64,000 nucleotides of DNA. It comes from Taibaiella sp. GTDB lineage: Bacteria > Bacteroidota > Bacteroidia > Chitinophagales > Chitinophagaceae. Location of the stretch: NCBI GenBank assembly GCA_016786705.1, contig JAEUVV010000009.1, positions 186,001 through 250,000 of the forward strand, written 5' to 3'. A program made the translations under genes and the position numbers. Below are positions 9,351-18,644 of the stretch, piece by piece (within the stretch, counting starts at the first letter, position 1; every line of letters begins with the position of its first letter). The notes below the pieces were generated by a model that was not told the DNA's origin, made no database searches, and saw only the letters and a list, made by a program, of their open reading frames with translations.

Positions 9351-11102
9351 TTACTTGTTCATTGTAATCAGGAATTCTTCATTATTGCGCGTCCCTTTCA
9401 GGTTCTGCATTAAGAACTTCATCGCTTCATCCGTATTCATATCAGCCAGGTGATTGCGCAGGATCCACATTTTACCTAAAGTATCTTTGCTCATCAACAG
9501 GTCATCCCGACGCGTAGATGAAGAAGTGATATCTATAGCCGGGAAAATACGCTTATTGGCCAGTTTACGGTCTAATTGCAGCTCCATGTTACCGGTACCT
9601 TTAAATTCCTCGAAGATATAATCATCCATACGGGAACCGGTATCGGTAAGGGCGGTAGCCAGGATCGTCAGGGAACCTCCGTTTTCTATCTTACGTGCCG
9701 CGCCGAAGAACTGTTTCGGCTTTTGCATCGCGTTAGCTTCCACACCACCGCTCAATACTTTACCGGATGCCGGTGCTACCGTATTGTGCGCACGTGCAAG
9801 GCGGGTAATAGAATCCAGCAGGATCACTACATCATGCCCTACTTCCACCAGGCGTTTTGCTTTTTGTAAAGCAATTCCGGAAACTTTTACGTGTTTTTCT
9901 GCAGGCTCGTCAAAAGTAGAGGCGATCACCTCTGCATTTACGCTACGCTGCATATCGGTTACCTCTTCCGGGCGCTCATCGATCAAAACGATCATCAGGT
10001 ACACCTCCGGGTGATTGGTAGCAATCGCGTTGGCGATCTCTTTCAGCAGCATTGTTTTACCGGTTTTGGGCTGCGCTACGATCAGTCCTCTTTGTCCTTT
10101 ACCGATCGGTGTAAATAAATCCATGATACGCGTGCTCAGGTTATTGGCACCCATATCTAGATTTAATTTTTCGTTCGGGAACAATGGAGTAAGGTAGTCA
10201 AAAGGAACGCGGTCGCGGATCTCTTCCGGTAAACGCCCGTTGATAGTAGCCACTTTTAACAGGGCAAAATATTTTTCACCCTCTTTTGGCGGGCGTACAT
10301 TACCTTTTACGGTATCGCCGGTTTTAAGGCCGAAAAGTTTGATTTGAGAGGGAGAAACGTAGATATCGTCAGGAGAACTCAGGTAATTATAATCGCTGCT
10401 TCTTAAGAAGCCATAGCCGTCCGGCATCATTTCTAAAACGCCTTCGCTTTCTATTATACCATCAAATTCTATATTAAAACTGGCAGCATTTTCCTGCTGC
10501 TGGTTCCGGTTATTGCTGTTCCGGTTATTTTGATTCTGGTGCTGGTGCCTGTTTTTTTGTTGCTGGCCTTGTCTTTGTTCCTGCGGCGCCGGTTCTGTCA
10601 CCGGGTTAGGGGCCTGCATTTCGATCACATCTCCTGTTTCTGTAACGATCGGCTTTGTTTCTTCCACTTCAAACAGGGATGGTTTATTTTCCGGTTCAGT
10701 TATCTTCTCATCTGTATCATCAAATTCCAGCGCTTTCGCATCATTGATCACTTCGCTTTCCGGCTTTATTTTTTTCAACTGCTTTTTAGGCTTTGCGATC
10801 TTCTTTTCTGCCGGGGCCGGGGTTTCTTCTGCTGTTACTGTTGCCGGTTGTTCTGTTACCGGGGCAATTTCAGCACTTGCCGGTTCTGAAGAGTTAATTG
10901 CTTTTTTGACTCTGGCTTTCTTGATTCTTTTTACAGGTTTTTCTTCTGCACCTTCGGCCGCTTCTGAGGCTTGTTTATCTATAATTCTATAGATAAGATC
11001 CTGCTTTTCTAATTTTTTGAAATTTGCTACGCCAAGCTGCTCTGCAATATCATTGAGCTCAGGAACAATCATGTCTTGAAGTTGATTGATGTCGTAAGGC
11101 AT
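9351..11102 (-). CDS. rho: Transcription termination factor Rho, long-insert form
   Basis: A hexameric RNA-dependent ATPase that ends transcription of untranslated RNA. With the start at 11102 ([20 protein letters not shown]) it has 583 residues, against about 419 in E. coli. Residues 1-45 are the Rho N-terminal helical domain. Residues ~50-205 form a low-complexity linker rich in Lys, Glu, Pro, Ala and finally Gln/Asn/Arg/His. The RNA-binding domain follows ([16 protein letters not shown], ~220-235), then the ATPase domain with P-loop AQPKTGKT (343-350) and [20 protein letters not shown] Walker B. An in-frame ATG at 11129 would add nine residues that do not match the family. The extra-long linker is known from Bacteroidota Rho proteins. 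Confidence 0.96.
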   Translation of the reverse strand: MPYDINQLQDMIVPELNDIAEQLGVANFKKLEKQDLIYRIIDKQASEAAEGAEEKPVKRIKKARVKKAINSSEPASAEIAPVTEQPATVTAEETPAPAEKKIAKPKKQLKKIKPESEVINDAKALEFDDTDEKITEPENKPSLFEVEETKPIVTETGDVIEMQAPNPVTEPAPQEQRQGQQQKNRHQHQNQNNRNSNNRNQQQENAASFNIEFDGIIESEGVLEMMPDGYGFLRSSDYNYLSSPDDIYVSPSQIKLFGLKTGDTVKGNVRPPKEGEKYFALLKVATINGRLPEEIRDRVPFDYLTPLFPNEKLNLDMGANNLSTRIMDLFTPIGKGQRGLIVAQPKTGKTMLLKEIANAIATNHPEVYLMIVLIDERPEEVTDMQRSVNAEVIASTFDEPAEKHVKVSGIALQKAKRLVEVGHDVVILLDSITRLARAHNTVAPASGKVLSGGVEANAMQKPKQFFGAARKIENGGSLTILATALTDTGSRMDDYIFEEFKGTGNMELQLDRKLANKRIFPAIDITSSSTRRDDLLMSKDTLGKMWILRNHLADMNTDEAMKFLMQNLKGTRNNEEFLITMNK

Positions 11103-11277
11103 TAAAATATGTTTTGTGATAAAACGCACATGTGGTTGATCGGTAAATGTTGTGCGAAAATAAATTAAGAATTGTGGTAAAACTACTTTTGAAATATGTA
11201 AATGGATTGGGTAGAGGCTACTTCTTTGAACATTTACATTGCAAGATTAAATAATCTTTTCTGAAATGACAAAAAAA

Positions 11278-12246
11278 TCAGATATTCTTAAGAAAATCTT
11301 TTGAAACCCGCTCTACCGTATTTTGCATAGATTGATAGGAGAACCCGGGAAATTGCTGCAAAAATTTATGGTTATCGTAATGGCAAACCGCCTGTGCCGT
11401 GCGTATTGTTTCCCTGGTCAGTAATGACTTTTTACCTGCCAGGCCTGCTTTTATGCTCGACAGGACCCAGGCTACTTTACTCATAAAAGCACTGGCATAT
11501 TTATGCGGCGGCTTCTTCTGCAGGGCATTGGCCATCCAGGTAAATATATCTTTGTAAGAGTGATTGCCTTCTGTGATTACATAACGTTCCGCAACAATAT
11601 CGCTTTCCATCAGTAATATCGCGGCCCGGGCTACATCTTTTACATCCACCCAGCCATTTACGCCTAAAGTATACCAGGGAAATTCTTCATAAGCAGACTG
11701 AAAAAGTTTTGCAGAACCTTCATTATAATTGCCTTCGCCAAGAATGATACCCGGGTTAATGATGGCAGCATCCAGCCCTTCGGCCATCCCTCTCCACACC
11801 TCCATCTCCGCCCGGTATTTCCCGATGGCATAAGCGGTATTGGTATTGCTTTCTTCCCAATGGGTTTCCTCAGAGATCAGTTTATTTTCTTTGCTTGCCC
11901 GGCCTAAAGCGGCTATAGAGCTGACATGTATCAGCTTTTCCACCCCGGCATTTAATGCTTCATCTACCACATTGGCCGTCGCGCTCCGGTTTTGTTCTAT
12001 AACACGGTCCCGGTCTTTTTGCTCGAAAGAAACGATAGCCGCACAATGATATACCTGTCGGATACCCTGCATCACGTCTTCCACGGCATATACATCCAGC
12101 AGGTCACAGGCTACCCATTCGATGAGGGGATGGCTGAACTGCGGTTGGGTACGGTTGAATAAAGCTCTTACAGAAAGCCCTTTTGCGACCAGAGCCTCCA
12201 GAAGATGTTTACCCAAAAAACCACTTGCGCCTGTTACTAAAACCAA
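11278..12246 (-). CDS. NAD(P)-dependent epimerase/dehydratase (extended SDR)
   Basis: A 322-residue Rossmann-fold enzyme. The cofactor motif TGASGFLGKHL is at residues 5-15, and the active-site Ser plus YAIGKYRAE (Tyr-x-x-x-Lys) is near residue 140, with VSSIAALG before it. This is the extended short-chain dehydrogenase family that includes dihydroflavonol reductases and sugar-nucleotide epimerases. The substrate cannot be told from sequence; similar solitary enzymes in Bacteroidota are annotated generically. It is transcribed with the same strand as pheS upstream (90-nt gap) and rho downstream. Confidence 0.88.
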   Translation of the reverse strand: MVLVTGASGFLGKHLLEALVAKGLSVRALFNRTQPQFSHPLIEWVACDLLDVYAVEDVMQGIRQVYHCAAIVSFEQKDRDRVIEQNRSATANVVDEALNAGVEKLIHVSSIAALGRASKENKLISEETHWEESNTNTAYAIGKYRAEMEVWRGMAEGLDAAIINPGIILGEGNYNEGSAKLFQSAYEEFPWYTLGVNGWVDVKDVARAAILLMESDIVAERYVITEGNHSYKDIFTWMANALQKKPPHKYASAFMSKVAWVLSSIKAGLAGKKSLLTRETIRTAQAVCHYDNHKFLQQFPGFSYQSMQNTVERVSKDFLKNI

Positions 12247-12335
12247 AGGAATCGACTATTTATTATTTAATGAAGTATACAATAAGACCTCAAAGTTATA
12301 CCAGAAAATACTGCTAAAAACTCCGAGGTCAAAAT

Positions 12336-13367
12336 TTATTGCTGAATTGAAGTAAACTGCCTGAGAAAGCGGATATCGTTCTGGGAATAAAGGCGTAAAT
12401 CATTTACCTGGTACTTGATCTGGGTAATACGCTCCACACCCATACCGAAAGCAAACCCGGAATACTCTTCGGGATCAATATTAAAATTGCGTAACAAATC
12501 CGGGTGTACCATACCACAGCCCAGGATCTCTACCCAACCGGTATGCTTACATAAATTACACCCTTTACCACCACAAACGGTACAACTGATATCCATCTCC
12601 GCGCTTGGCTCGGTAAAAGGAAAATAGGACGGGCGGAAACGTACTTTGGTGTTACTGCCGAACATTTCTTTTACGAAGTAATACAGCGTTTGTTTCAGGT
12701 CGGCAAACGACACCTTTTTATCAATATACAAACCTTCGGTCTGGTGGAAGAAACAGTGTGCCCTTGCACTAATTGTTTCATTCCGATATACACGCCCCGG
12801 GCAGATTACGCGAACCGGCAGGTTACCTTCTTCAAGCACACGAGCCTGGGTAGAAGAGGTGTGGGTACGTAACACCCAATCCGGGTTTTGCGCTATATAA
12901 AAGGTATCCTGCATATCCCTTGCGGTGTGATCGGCGGGCATATTCAATGAAGTAAAGTTATGCCAGTCATCTTCAATTTCAGGGCCTTCCGCAACGGTAA
13001 AGCCGATCTTGCTGAAGATGCTGACAATCTCATTTTCGGTTACTTTCAAAGGATGACGGGTACCCGCCGGCATTTGTAAACCCGGCAAGGAAAAGTCAAG
13101 TTGTGCTCCTTTCTTTCCGCCACCTGATTGCAGGTGTTTATTATTTTCAAAATGGGCTTCGGCAAATTGCTTAAACGCGTTCAGTAACTGGCCCGCATCT
13201 TTTTTATCAGCCGGTGCCACGTCTTTCATAGCAGCAAAGGCATCTTTCACAAGGCCTTTGGTACCTAAAAATTTGATTCTGTAAGCCTCCAGGGTGGCGG
13301 CATCTGTAATAACAGTATTTGAAATCTCAGCCTCTAAAGCTGCTAATTTCTGTTTCAGAGATTCCAT
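12336..13367 (-). CDS. pheS: Phenylalanine-tRNA ligase alpha subunit
   Basis: The catalytic alpha subunit of the class II alpha2-beta2 enzyme that charges tRNA-Phe. With the start at 13367 (MESLKQKLAALEAEI) it has 343 residues, the usual length; an ATG three codons upstream is possible. The N-terminal coiled coil (about 1-85) binds tRNA. Motif 2 is GRVYRNETISARAHCFFHQ and motif 3 is GFAFGMGVERITQIKYQV. A cysteine cluster (CTVCGGKGCNLCKHTGW, near residue 260) matches many bacterial PheS proteins. The beta subunit gene pheT is not adjacent, so the two subunits are encoded apart. Confidence 0.96.
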   Translation of the reverse strand: MESLKQKLAALEAEISNTVITDAATLEAYRIKFLGTKGLVKDAFAAMKDVAPADKKDAGQLLNAFKQFAEAHFENNKHLQSGGGKKGAQLDFSLPGLQMPAGTRHPLKVTENEIVSIFSKIGFTVAEGPEIEDDWHNFTSLNMPADHTARDMQDTFYIAQNPDWVLRTHTSSTQARVLEEGNLPVRVICPGRVYRNETISARAHCFFHQTEGLYIDKKVSFADLKQTLYYFVKEMFGSNTKVRFRPSYFPFTEPSAEMDISCTVCGGKGCNLCKHTGWVEILGCGMVHPDLLRNFNIDPEEYSGFAFGMGVERITQIKYQVNDLRLYSQNDIRFLRQFTSIQQ

Positions 13368-13440
13368 AGCTTGCAAAGATAGGAAATTGAAGGATTTGTA
13401 AATCAGGGAATTTGAGCGCGCCGGTCAATTAATTAAACCG

Positions 13441-14256
13441 CTAAAGGGTTTTAAGAAAATCAATTAGTTTATTCATTTCAGCTTCAGGCATCGGGAACGA
13501 GGTCATGGCTGTTTTATGCCACAAATTATAGAGTGCTACGGCCTGTGGATCATTACCGGCTATCATTGCCGCCGGGCTCCGGATCCATTTCCTCAACCAT
13601 TCCTCGGACCTGCGCTTCGTAACGCCTGCCAGTTTAGGTCCGGTAGCATTTTTGTTAGTTTGATGGCAGGAGGTGCAATTTTCCTTAAATATCTGGGCAC
13701 CGGTTCTGCTGTTATACTTACTAAGCACACTGTCATAAACCGCGGTATTGATAATATTTCGTTGTTTTCTTTCTCCCCAATAATATAGTTCTTTAAAAAT
13801 CACTTTTTCACCTAGTAGATAATCAATAAAAACAGAGTCATTCCTTTGCACAAACCTGGCCTGATACTTACTTCTCCAGGGATCAACAAAAACTGGTCCC
13901 GCCGATAATTCTCCTACCGAGACGCTTCTGGTACTCCTGTCCTCCGGCCAAGAAATACTGATACTAAGCGGCATTGCTTTTCCCATCTTGTAATACGCTA
14001 TCATCGCAGTATCTTTTTGATTTTCAAAAGCTAAATAGATTCCGTTTTCTGCTTTACTTAACGGGTCGACCTGGAAGCAGGTCAATAATACAGTATCAAA
14101 TTCCTGGTAATAGCATTTAAACAGTTTATCCCGGGTTTTGTTCCAATTGTATTTGACAATCAGGCCGGTCTCTTCATCGCCCTCCTCCTTTCCTGTCATA
14201 GAAGCGCATATAAGTACAGCAAAAAATGAAATCAGGAACGCTAAAAATCGTTTCAT
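13441..14256 (-). CDS. Exported protein with C-terminal cytochrome c domain
   Basis: A 271-residue protein with an N-terminal signal-like hydrophobic segment (FLAFLISFFAVLICASM, residues 4-20). The last ~85 residues form a class I cytochrome c fold: the haem-binding CTSCH at 194-198, GPKLAGV soon after, and a likely axial Met256 in TSFPMP. Residues 25-180 are of unknown family, with many charged and aromatic residues. It should sit in the periplasm and carry one covalently bound haem. Its redox partner is unknown. It lies between pheS and folD on the same strand. Confidence 0.82.
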   Translation of the reverse strand: MKRFLAFLISFFAVLICASMTGKEEGDEETGLIVKYNWNKTRDKLFKCYYQEFDTVLLTCFQVDPLSKAENGIYLAFENQKDTAMIAYYKMGKAMPLSISISWPEDRSTRSVSVGELSAGPVFVDPWRSKYQARFVQRNDSVFIDYLLGEKVIFKELYYWGERKQRNIINTAVYDSVLSKYNSRTGAQIFKENCTSCHQTNKNATGPKLAGVTKRRSEEWLRKWIRSPAAMIAGNDPQAVALYNLWHKTAMTSFPMPEAEMNKLIDFLKTL

Positions 14257-14279
14257 AGCAATTGAAATTCACTAACAAA

Positions 14280-14308
14280 AAAGCCAAAAGCGGGATGCTT
14301 TTGGCTTT
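14280..14308 (-). terminator. Rho-independent terminator after folD
   Basis: A perfect 12-bp stem (AAAGCCAAAAGC, 14280-14291, with 14297-14308) and 5-nt loop. On the minus strand it is followed by TTTTT. It lies just 10 nt beyond the folD stop codon. Confidence 0.88.
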
Positions 14309-14318
14309 CTATATTGAA

Positions 14319-15188
14319 TTAGTCCTTACAGGCTTTTAAAGTATTCTGCATCAGGGCGCAAATGGTCATTTTGCCTACCCCGCCCGGTACCGGGGTGATA
14401 TAGCTGGCTTTTTCCTTAACCGTATCAAAATCCACATCGCCTACCAGCCGGAAGCCGGATTTCTTACTACTGTCCTCGATGCGGTTAATGCCCACATCCA
14501 CGATAATAGCGCCTTCCTTCACCATATCGGCAGTCACGTATTTAGGACGACCAATTGCGGCGACGATAATATCCGCTTCCAGGCACAATTCTTTAAGGTT
14601 CTTTGTTTTAGAGTGGGTCAAAGTCACGGTACAATTACCCGGGTTGGTATTACGGCTCATCAGCAGGCTCATGGGCGTGCCCACGATATTGCTTCTGCCG
14701 ATCACTACGCAATGTTTACCTACGGTATCAATCCCATAATGTTGTAGCATCATCATAATGCCGTTTGGCGTAGCCGGGATAAAGGTATCTTGTCCTAATA
14801 CCATTTTACCAATGCTGTTCGGGTGGAAGCCGTCCACATCTTTTTTGGGGTTGATGGTATTGATCACTTTATCTTCCGAAATATGTTTAGGTAAAGGCAA
14901 TTGCACCAAAATACCATCTATATCACTGTCTGCATTATAAGTTTCGATCAATGCTAAAAGCTCGGCTTCTGTCGTATCTGGAGCCAGGCGGGACAGCGTA
15001 GACTTAAACCCTAAATAATCGCAGGTTTTTACTTTTGAAGCCACATAGGTCTGGCTGGCCGGGTCTTCACCCACCAGTATCGCCGCCAGGTGCGGCACTT
15101 TCTTGTTGTTTTGAACACGAGCAGCTACCTCGCTCTGGATATTTTTAAGTATTTCTTCGGATACTTTTACACCGTCTAATAATTGCAT
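14319..15188 (-). CDS. folD: Bifunctional methylenetetrahydrofolate dehydrogenase/cyclohydrolase
   Basis: Interconverts 5,10-methylene- and 10-formyl-tetrahydrofolate, supplying one-carbon units in the cytoplasm. The 289-residue length is normal. Family motifs are present: the catalytic Tyr/Lys region SQTYVASKVKTCDYLG, DGILVQLPLPKHI, the nucleotide-binding VVIGRSNIVGTPMSLLM and the C-terminal PVPGGVGKMTICALM. It is monocistronic by appearance, with a strong terminator immediately downstream and a divergent rny gene upstream. Confidence 0.96.
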   Translation of the reverse strand: MQLLDGVKVSEEILKNIQSEVAARVQNNKKVPHLAAILVGEDPASQTYVASKVKTCDYLGFKSTLSRLAPDTTEAELLALIETYNADSDIDGILVQLPLPKHISEDKVINTINPKKDVDGFHPNSIGKMVLGQDTFIPATPNGIMMMLQHYGIDTVGKHCVVIGRSNIVGTPMSLLMSRNTNPGNCTVTLTHSKTKNLKELCLEADIIVAAIGRPKYVTADMVKEGAIIVDVGINRIEDSSKKSGFRLVGDVDFDTVKEKASYITPVPGGVGKMTICALMQNTLKACKD

Positions 15189-15277
15189 AGCGCAAAATTA
15201 AACAAATTTGAGCTTTATGGAAATTTATGTGTGCAGGAAATGTGTATAAAAAAGGGCCATTACACAATTTATAGGAC

Positions 15278-15306
15278 TTGTAAGTTAAAAAAATATTTTA
15301 ACTTCG
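15278..15306 (+). promoter_or_regulatory. Candidate promoter of rny
   Basis: TTG (15278-15280) and TAACTTCG (15299-15306) are separated by 18 nt. This is one mismatch from the Bacteroidota TAnnTTTG -7 element. The rny start follows about 60 nt downstream. Confidence 0.4.
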
Positions 15307-15365
15307 CCTGTCATAGTATTGATAAAAAAACATTAAATTTCAATTAAACATAACAGATAGACACA

Positions 15366-16937
15366 ATGGACAATATCGCAATTATAGGTGCGGTGGTAGT
15401 CGGGGTTATATTAGGGATCATCTTAGGGAAGCTAATATTTGCCAAGAATACCGCTAACAAGGTAGCAGAAGCAGAACAACAGGCCCAGAAACTGATAGAA
15501 GACGCGAAAGCGAAAGCAGAAACGATCAAAGAAAAGAAAGTACTCGAAGCTAAAGAACATTTTTTACAGTTAAAATCAGACCACGACAAAGAAGCAAATA
15601 CCCGTAACCAGAAACTAATTGAGCAGGAAAACAAATTAAAGCAAAAAGAACAGTCCTTAAACGACAAATTAAAGTCTGTTCAGACACAGGTTAATGAAAA
15701 CACGGAACTTAAGACGGAGTTAAACGACCTGATCGAGTCCGCAAAAATAAAGAGGGCCGAACTGGAAAAACACCAGGAAGAGCAGATCAAACGACTGGAA
15801 AAAATCGCCAATCTTTCCGCGGAAGAAGCAAAAGCGGAACTTGTGGAAGCGATGAAAGAGGAAGCGCGTACCAACGCCATGGCGCATATCCAGGAGATCG
15901 TGGAACAGGCAAAAACCAATGCCAGCAAGGAAGCTAAGAAAATTGTCATTCAAAGTATACAACGTGTTGCCGCGGAGCAAACGATTGAAAATGCCATTAC
16001 CGTATTCAACCTGGAAAGTGATGAGATCAAAGGCCAGATCATTGGTCGTGAAGGTAGAAACATACGCGCTTTAGAAGCCGCCACCGGTGTTGACCTGGTG
16101 ATCGACGATACACCGGAAGCAATCGTATTAAGCTGCTTCGACCCACTGAGAAGAGAGGTCGCCCGCTTATCCCTGCAGCGCCTGGTACAGGATGGCCGTA
16201 TACATCCTGCCCGTATTGAAGAGGTGGTAGAAAAGACTAAAAAGCAAATCGAAGACCAGGTAATGGAAATCGGTGAACGTACGATCATAGAACTGGGTAT
16301 CCATGGGTTGCATAAAGACCTGGTGAGAATGGTGGGTAAAATGCGCTTCCGTTCTTCTTACGGTCAAAACTTATTAATGCACTCCAAAGAAACCGCGAAC
16401 CTTTGTGGTATTATGGCTGCAGAACTTGGCCTGGGCCAGAAAGTGGTTAAACTAGCGAAGAGAGCAGGCTTGCTGCACGATATAGGTAAAGTTCCGGATG
16501 AAGAAACAGAATTGAGCCACGCATTATTAGGTGCAAAACTGGCTGAAAAAGCCGGCGAACACCCTGCCGTAATCAATGCGATCGGCGCACACCACGATGA
16601 GATGGAAATGGCATATATCATCTCCCCGATCATCCAGGCTTGTGATGCCATTAGCGGTGCCCGGCCAGGCGCCCGCCGCGAGATCATGCAAAGCTACCTG
16701 CAAAGAATTAAAGATCTTGAAAACTTAGCCGTAGCTTATGATGGCGTGGAAAAAGCTTATGCGATCCAGGCCGGACGTGAGCTACGCGTTATTGTGGAAG
16801 CGGATAAAGTAACCGACAGCGATAGCGACCGTTTAAGTTTTGAAATCGCCGATAAGATCCAGAAAGAAATGCAATACCCGGGTCAGATCAAAGTAACGGT
16901 GATTCGTGAAAAACGTGCCGTAAATGTTGCCCGGTAA
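15366..16937 (+). CDS. rny: Ribonuclease Y
   Basis: A membrane-anchored endoribonuclease that starts decay or processing of many mRNAs. The 523 residues show the complete domain order: one N-terminal transmembrane helix (about 4-24, [20 protein letters not shown]), a long coiled coil (about 30-195, rich in Lys/Glu), a KH RNA-binding domain with [20 protein letters not shown] (~220-240), and an HD phosphohydrolase domain with LLHDIGK (~375) plus AIGAHHDE. Length matches Firmicutes RNase Y. A terminator follows at 16955. Confidence 0.96.
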   Translation: MDNIAIIGAVVVGVILGIILGKLIFAKNTANKVAEAEQQAQKLIEDAKAKAETIKEKKVLEAKEHFLQLKSDHDKEANTRNQKLIEQENKLKQKEQSLNDKLKSVQTQVNENTELKTELNDLIESAKIKRAELEKHQEEQIKRLEKIANLSAEEAKAELVEAMKEEARTNAMAHIQEIVEQAKTNASKEAKKIVIQSIQRVAAEQTIENAITVFNLESDEIKGQIIGREGRNIRALEAATGVDLVIDDTPEAIVLSCFDPLRREVARLSLQRLVQDGRIHPARIEEVVEKTKKQIEDQVMEIGERTIIELGIHGLHKDLVRMVGKMRFRSSYGQNLLMHSKETANLCGIMAAELGLGQKVVKLAKRAGLLHDIGKVPDEETELSHALLGAKLAEKAGEHPAVINAIGAHHDEMEMAYIISPIIQACDAISGARPGARREIMQSYLQRIKDLENLAVAYDGVEKAYAIQAGRELRVIVEADKVTDSDSDRLSFEIADKIQKEMQYPGQIKVTVIREKRAVNVAR

Positions 16938-17249
16938 TAATAGAGAATAAGTGTAAAAGAGCACCTGATGGTGCTCTTTTCTTTTTAAGGGCTTTAAGAA
17001 TTGCTATTCCCATTATATTTATCCGGCCAATGGCTTTATGAGTAATAAATAACTTTGCCACGAAAGAAAAATTAGGTATTCCCATTATAATTTTTATCTT
17101 ATTTTTGAACGATGTATTGTGTTATTCATCATCCCTAATGCTTAAAATAGGCATATTACCTCAAACATCAGAACAGTTAATTACCGGATTATGAATATCA
17201 ATTAATCAACAAACCCTTAATCAGCCAATATCTCCAGTCAAACGTTATT
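16938..17249 (+). other. Spacer between rny and the FkbM methyltransferase gene
   Basis: This 312-bp region begins with the rny terminator. It holds a 13-bp direct repeat, TATTCCCATTATA, at 17005-17017 and 17077-17089. A TAACTTTG at 17050-17057 matches the -7 promoter element but lacks a good -33 partner. No RNA gene was recognised. Confidence 0.5.
16955..16985 (+). terminator. Rho-independent terminator after rny
   Basis: AAAAGAGCACC (16955-16965) pairs perfectly with 16970-16980 across a 4-nt loop, followed by CTTTTT. It is 18 nt beyond the rny stop. Confidence 0.9.
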
Positions 17250-17999
17250 ATGATAAAAATTATCAGGATGTTCGCAGCCTTGTCGCCTTTTGTGAAACGG
17301 CTAGGTTTTTTTAAAGGTGTTGTCACCCTGGTCAAGTATAAACAGAAAAGGCTCAAAACAGTAAAGCTGCCGGGCATTGCTCATCCATTTACACTAAGAC
17401 CTCATACCTCCGACCAGCCTACATTCCGCCAGGTGTTCATCACTGAAGAATATAATATCCCAATAAAAGAGCAACCAGCTTACATTATTGATGGCGGTGC
17501 CAACATCGGCCTTTTTGCTATTTACATCAAAAACAGGTACCCGGATGCCCGGATTATCTGTATAGAGCCAGACCCGGAAAATTTTAAACTTTTACAGCAA
17601 AATCTTGCGCCCTACCCCGATGTGCATTGTATACAATATGGTATTTGGGATAAAGATACCCGGCTAAGGGTGTATGACAAATATGATTCCGGAAAATGGG
17701 GCATGGTGGTGGAAGAAGATATGGAACATGGAACCATCAATAGTATTACGATAAGTTCGCTGATCAAGAACTATCAGCTACCTCATATTGATATTTTAAA
17801 GCTGGATATTGAAACCAGTGAAAAACAGGTCTTTTCCAATGAAACGCTTGATTGGCTACAGTCAGTCCACATGATGATTGTTGAGCTGCATGACGGGATG
17901 GAGCCCGGATGCTCGAAAGCATTTTTCGATGCGCTCAGTCGCAATAATCAGCCTTATTATTATAGCACCATTGGAGAAAATACGGTCATTCAATTATAG
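17250..17999 (+). CDS. FkbM-family SAM-dependent methyltransferase
   Basis: A 249-residue class I methyltransferase. The SAM-binding region is IIDGGANIGLFAIYIKNRYPDARIICIEPD in pieces, with DGGANIGLF near residue 82 and the acidic IEPDPENF near residue 108. The downstream IDILKLDIETSE is the FkbM family post-II motif. Members methylate sugars, lipids or natural products; the N-terminal ~65 residues may form a membrane-associated or substrate domain. The acceptor is unknown. It stands alone between two terminators, convergent with a lipoprotein gene. Confidence 0.88.
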   Translation: MIKIIRMFAALSPFVKRLGFFKGVVTLVKYKQKRLKTVKLPGIAHPFTLRPHTSDQPTFRQVFITEEYNIPIKEQPAYIIDGGANIGLFAIYIKNRYPDARIICIEPDPENFKLLQQNLAPYPDVHCIQYGIWDKDTRLRVYDKYDSGKWGMVVEEDMEHGTINSITISSLIKNYQLPHIDILKLDIETSEKQVFSNETLDWLQSVHMMIVELHDGMEPGCSKAFFDALSRNNQPYYYSTIGENTVIQL

Positions 18000-18037
18000 C
18001 CTTCTTATTACGACCTTGATAAGTAGGCCAGATTATT

Positions 18038-18074
18038 AATACAAAATAAAAATCCCCGATTTTTATTTTGTATT
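18038..18074. terminator. AT-rich bidirectional terminator
   Basis: A perfect 16-bp stem, AATACAAAATAAAAAT (18038-18053) with 18059-18074, and a 5-nt loop CCCCG. It lies between convergent genes and gives T-rich 3' arms on both strands. Confidence 0.75.
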
Positions 18075-18103
18075 ATAGCTTAAAATTACTGATTTAAAGC
18101 CAT

Positions 18104-18637
18104 TTATTTAGCCCTATCAATTTCTTTTTGCAGTTTATTCTCTTCCGTTATAAAATTATAGCTTTGAGCAAACTGCTTTTGAGCTCGCGCGAACTTAAGA
18201 TCGTATTTTTCTTCTTCTTTGGTAAAACGGGCTACCAGCGCGTTTATTTTATCAGCATGACCGGCTGGCTTATCTTGTGTGTAGGCTAAAGCGATCAACG
18301 TTTCATAATCCTTAGCCACCACCTTTTTGTAGAACTGCAGTAAGTCCATAAAGGCCATTTTAAATCGCTTATCATCACCTTCAAATTTTAGCTGCTGCGC
18401 CTTCCTTATCCCTTCTTCTACTTGTCTTAAAACCCGGAGGCGGGCTGCCTGCGCATTTGCGCTATCCATATCCTCGATTTCTTTTGTAAAGCTCAGGAAT
18501 TTTACGATGATATCATTTTGTATCGTTACTATCTGGTCATTATAAGCTACCGCTTTTCGGGTATCCTGGCAACCGGACAGAAGGAAAGCAAAACAAAGTG
18601 CTGCCACGAGCCGGATTTTACTACTGATTAAGTTCAT
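18104..18637 (-). CDS. Predicted lipoprotein, function unknown
   Basis: A 177-residue protein with a lipobox LLSGC (Cys at residue 22) after a hydrophobic signal segment, so it is probably anchored in the outer or inner membrane. The mature part is almost all helical and rich in Lys, Glu, Gln and Ala, with heptad-like spacing (IVKFLSFTKEIEDMDSANAQ). I do not recognise a named family; Bacteroidota carry several such helical lipoproteins. It starts 8 nt after the alpha/beta hydrolase gene upstream and probably shares its mRNA. Confidence 0.8.
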   Translation of the reverse strand: MNLISSKIRLVAALCFAFLLSGCQDTRKAVAYNDQIVTIQNDIIVKFLSFTKEIEDMDSANAQAARLRVLRQVEEGIRKAQQLKFEGDDKRFKMAFMDLLQFYKKVVAKDYETLIALAYTQDKPAGHADKINALVARFTKEEEKYDLKFARAQKQFAQSYNFITEENKLQKEIDRAK

Positions 18638-18644
18638 ATACTGT

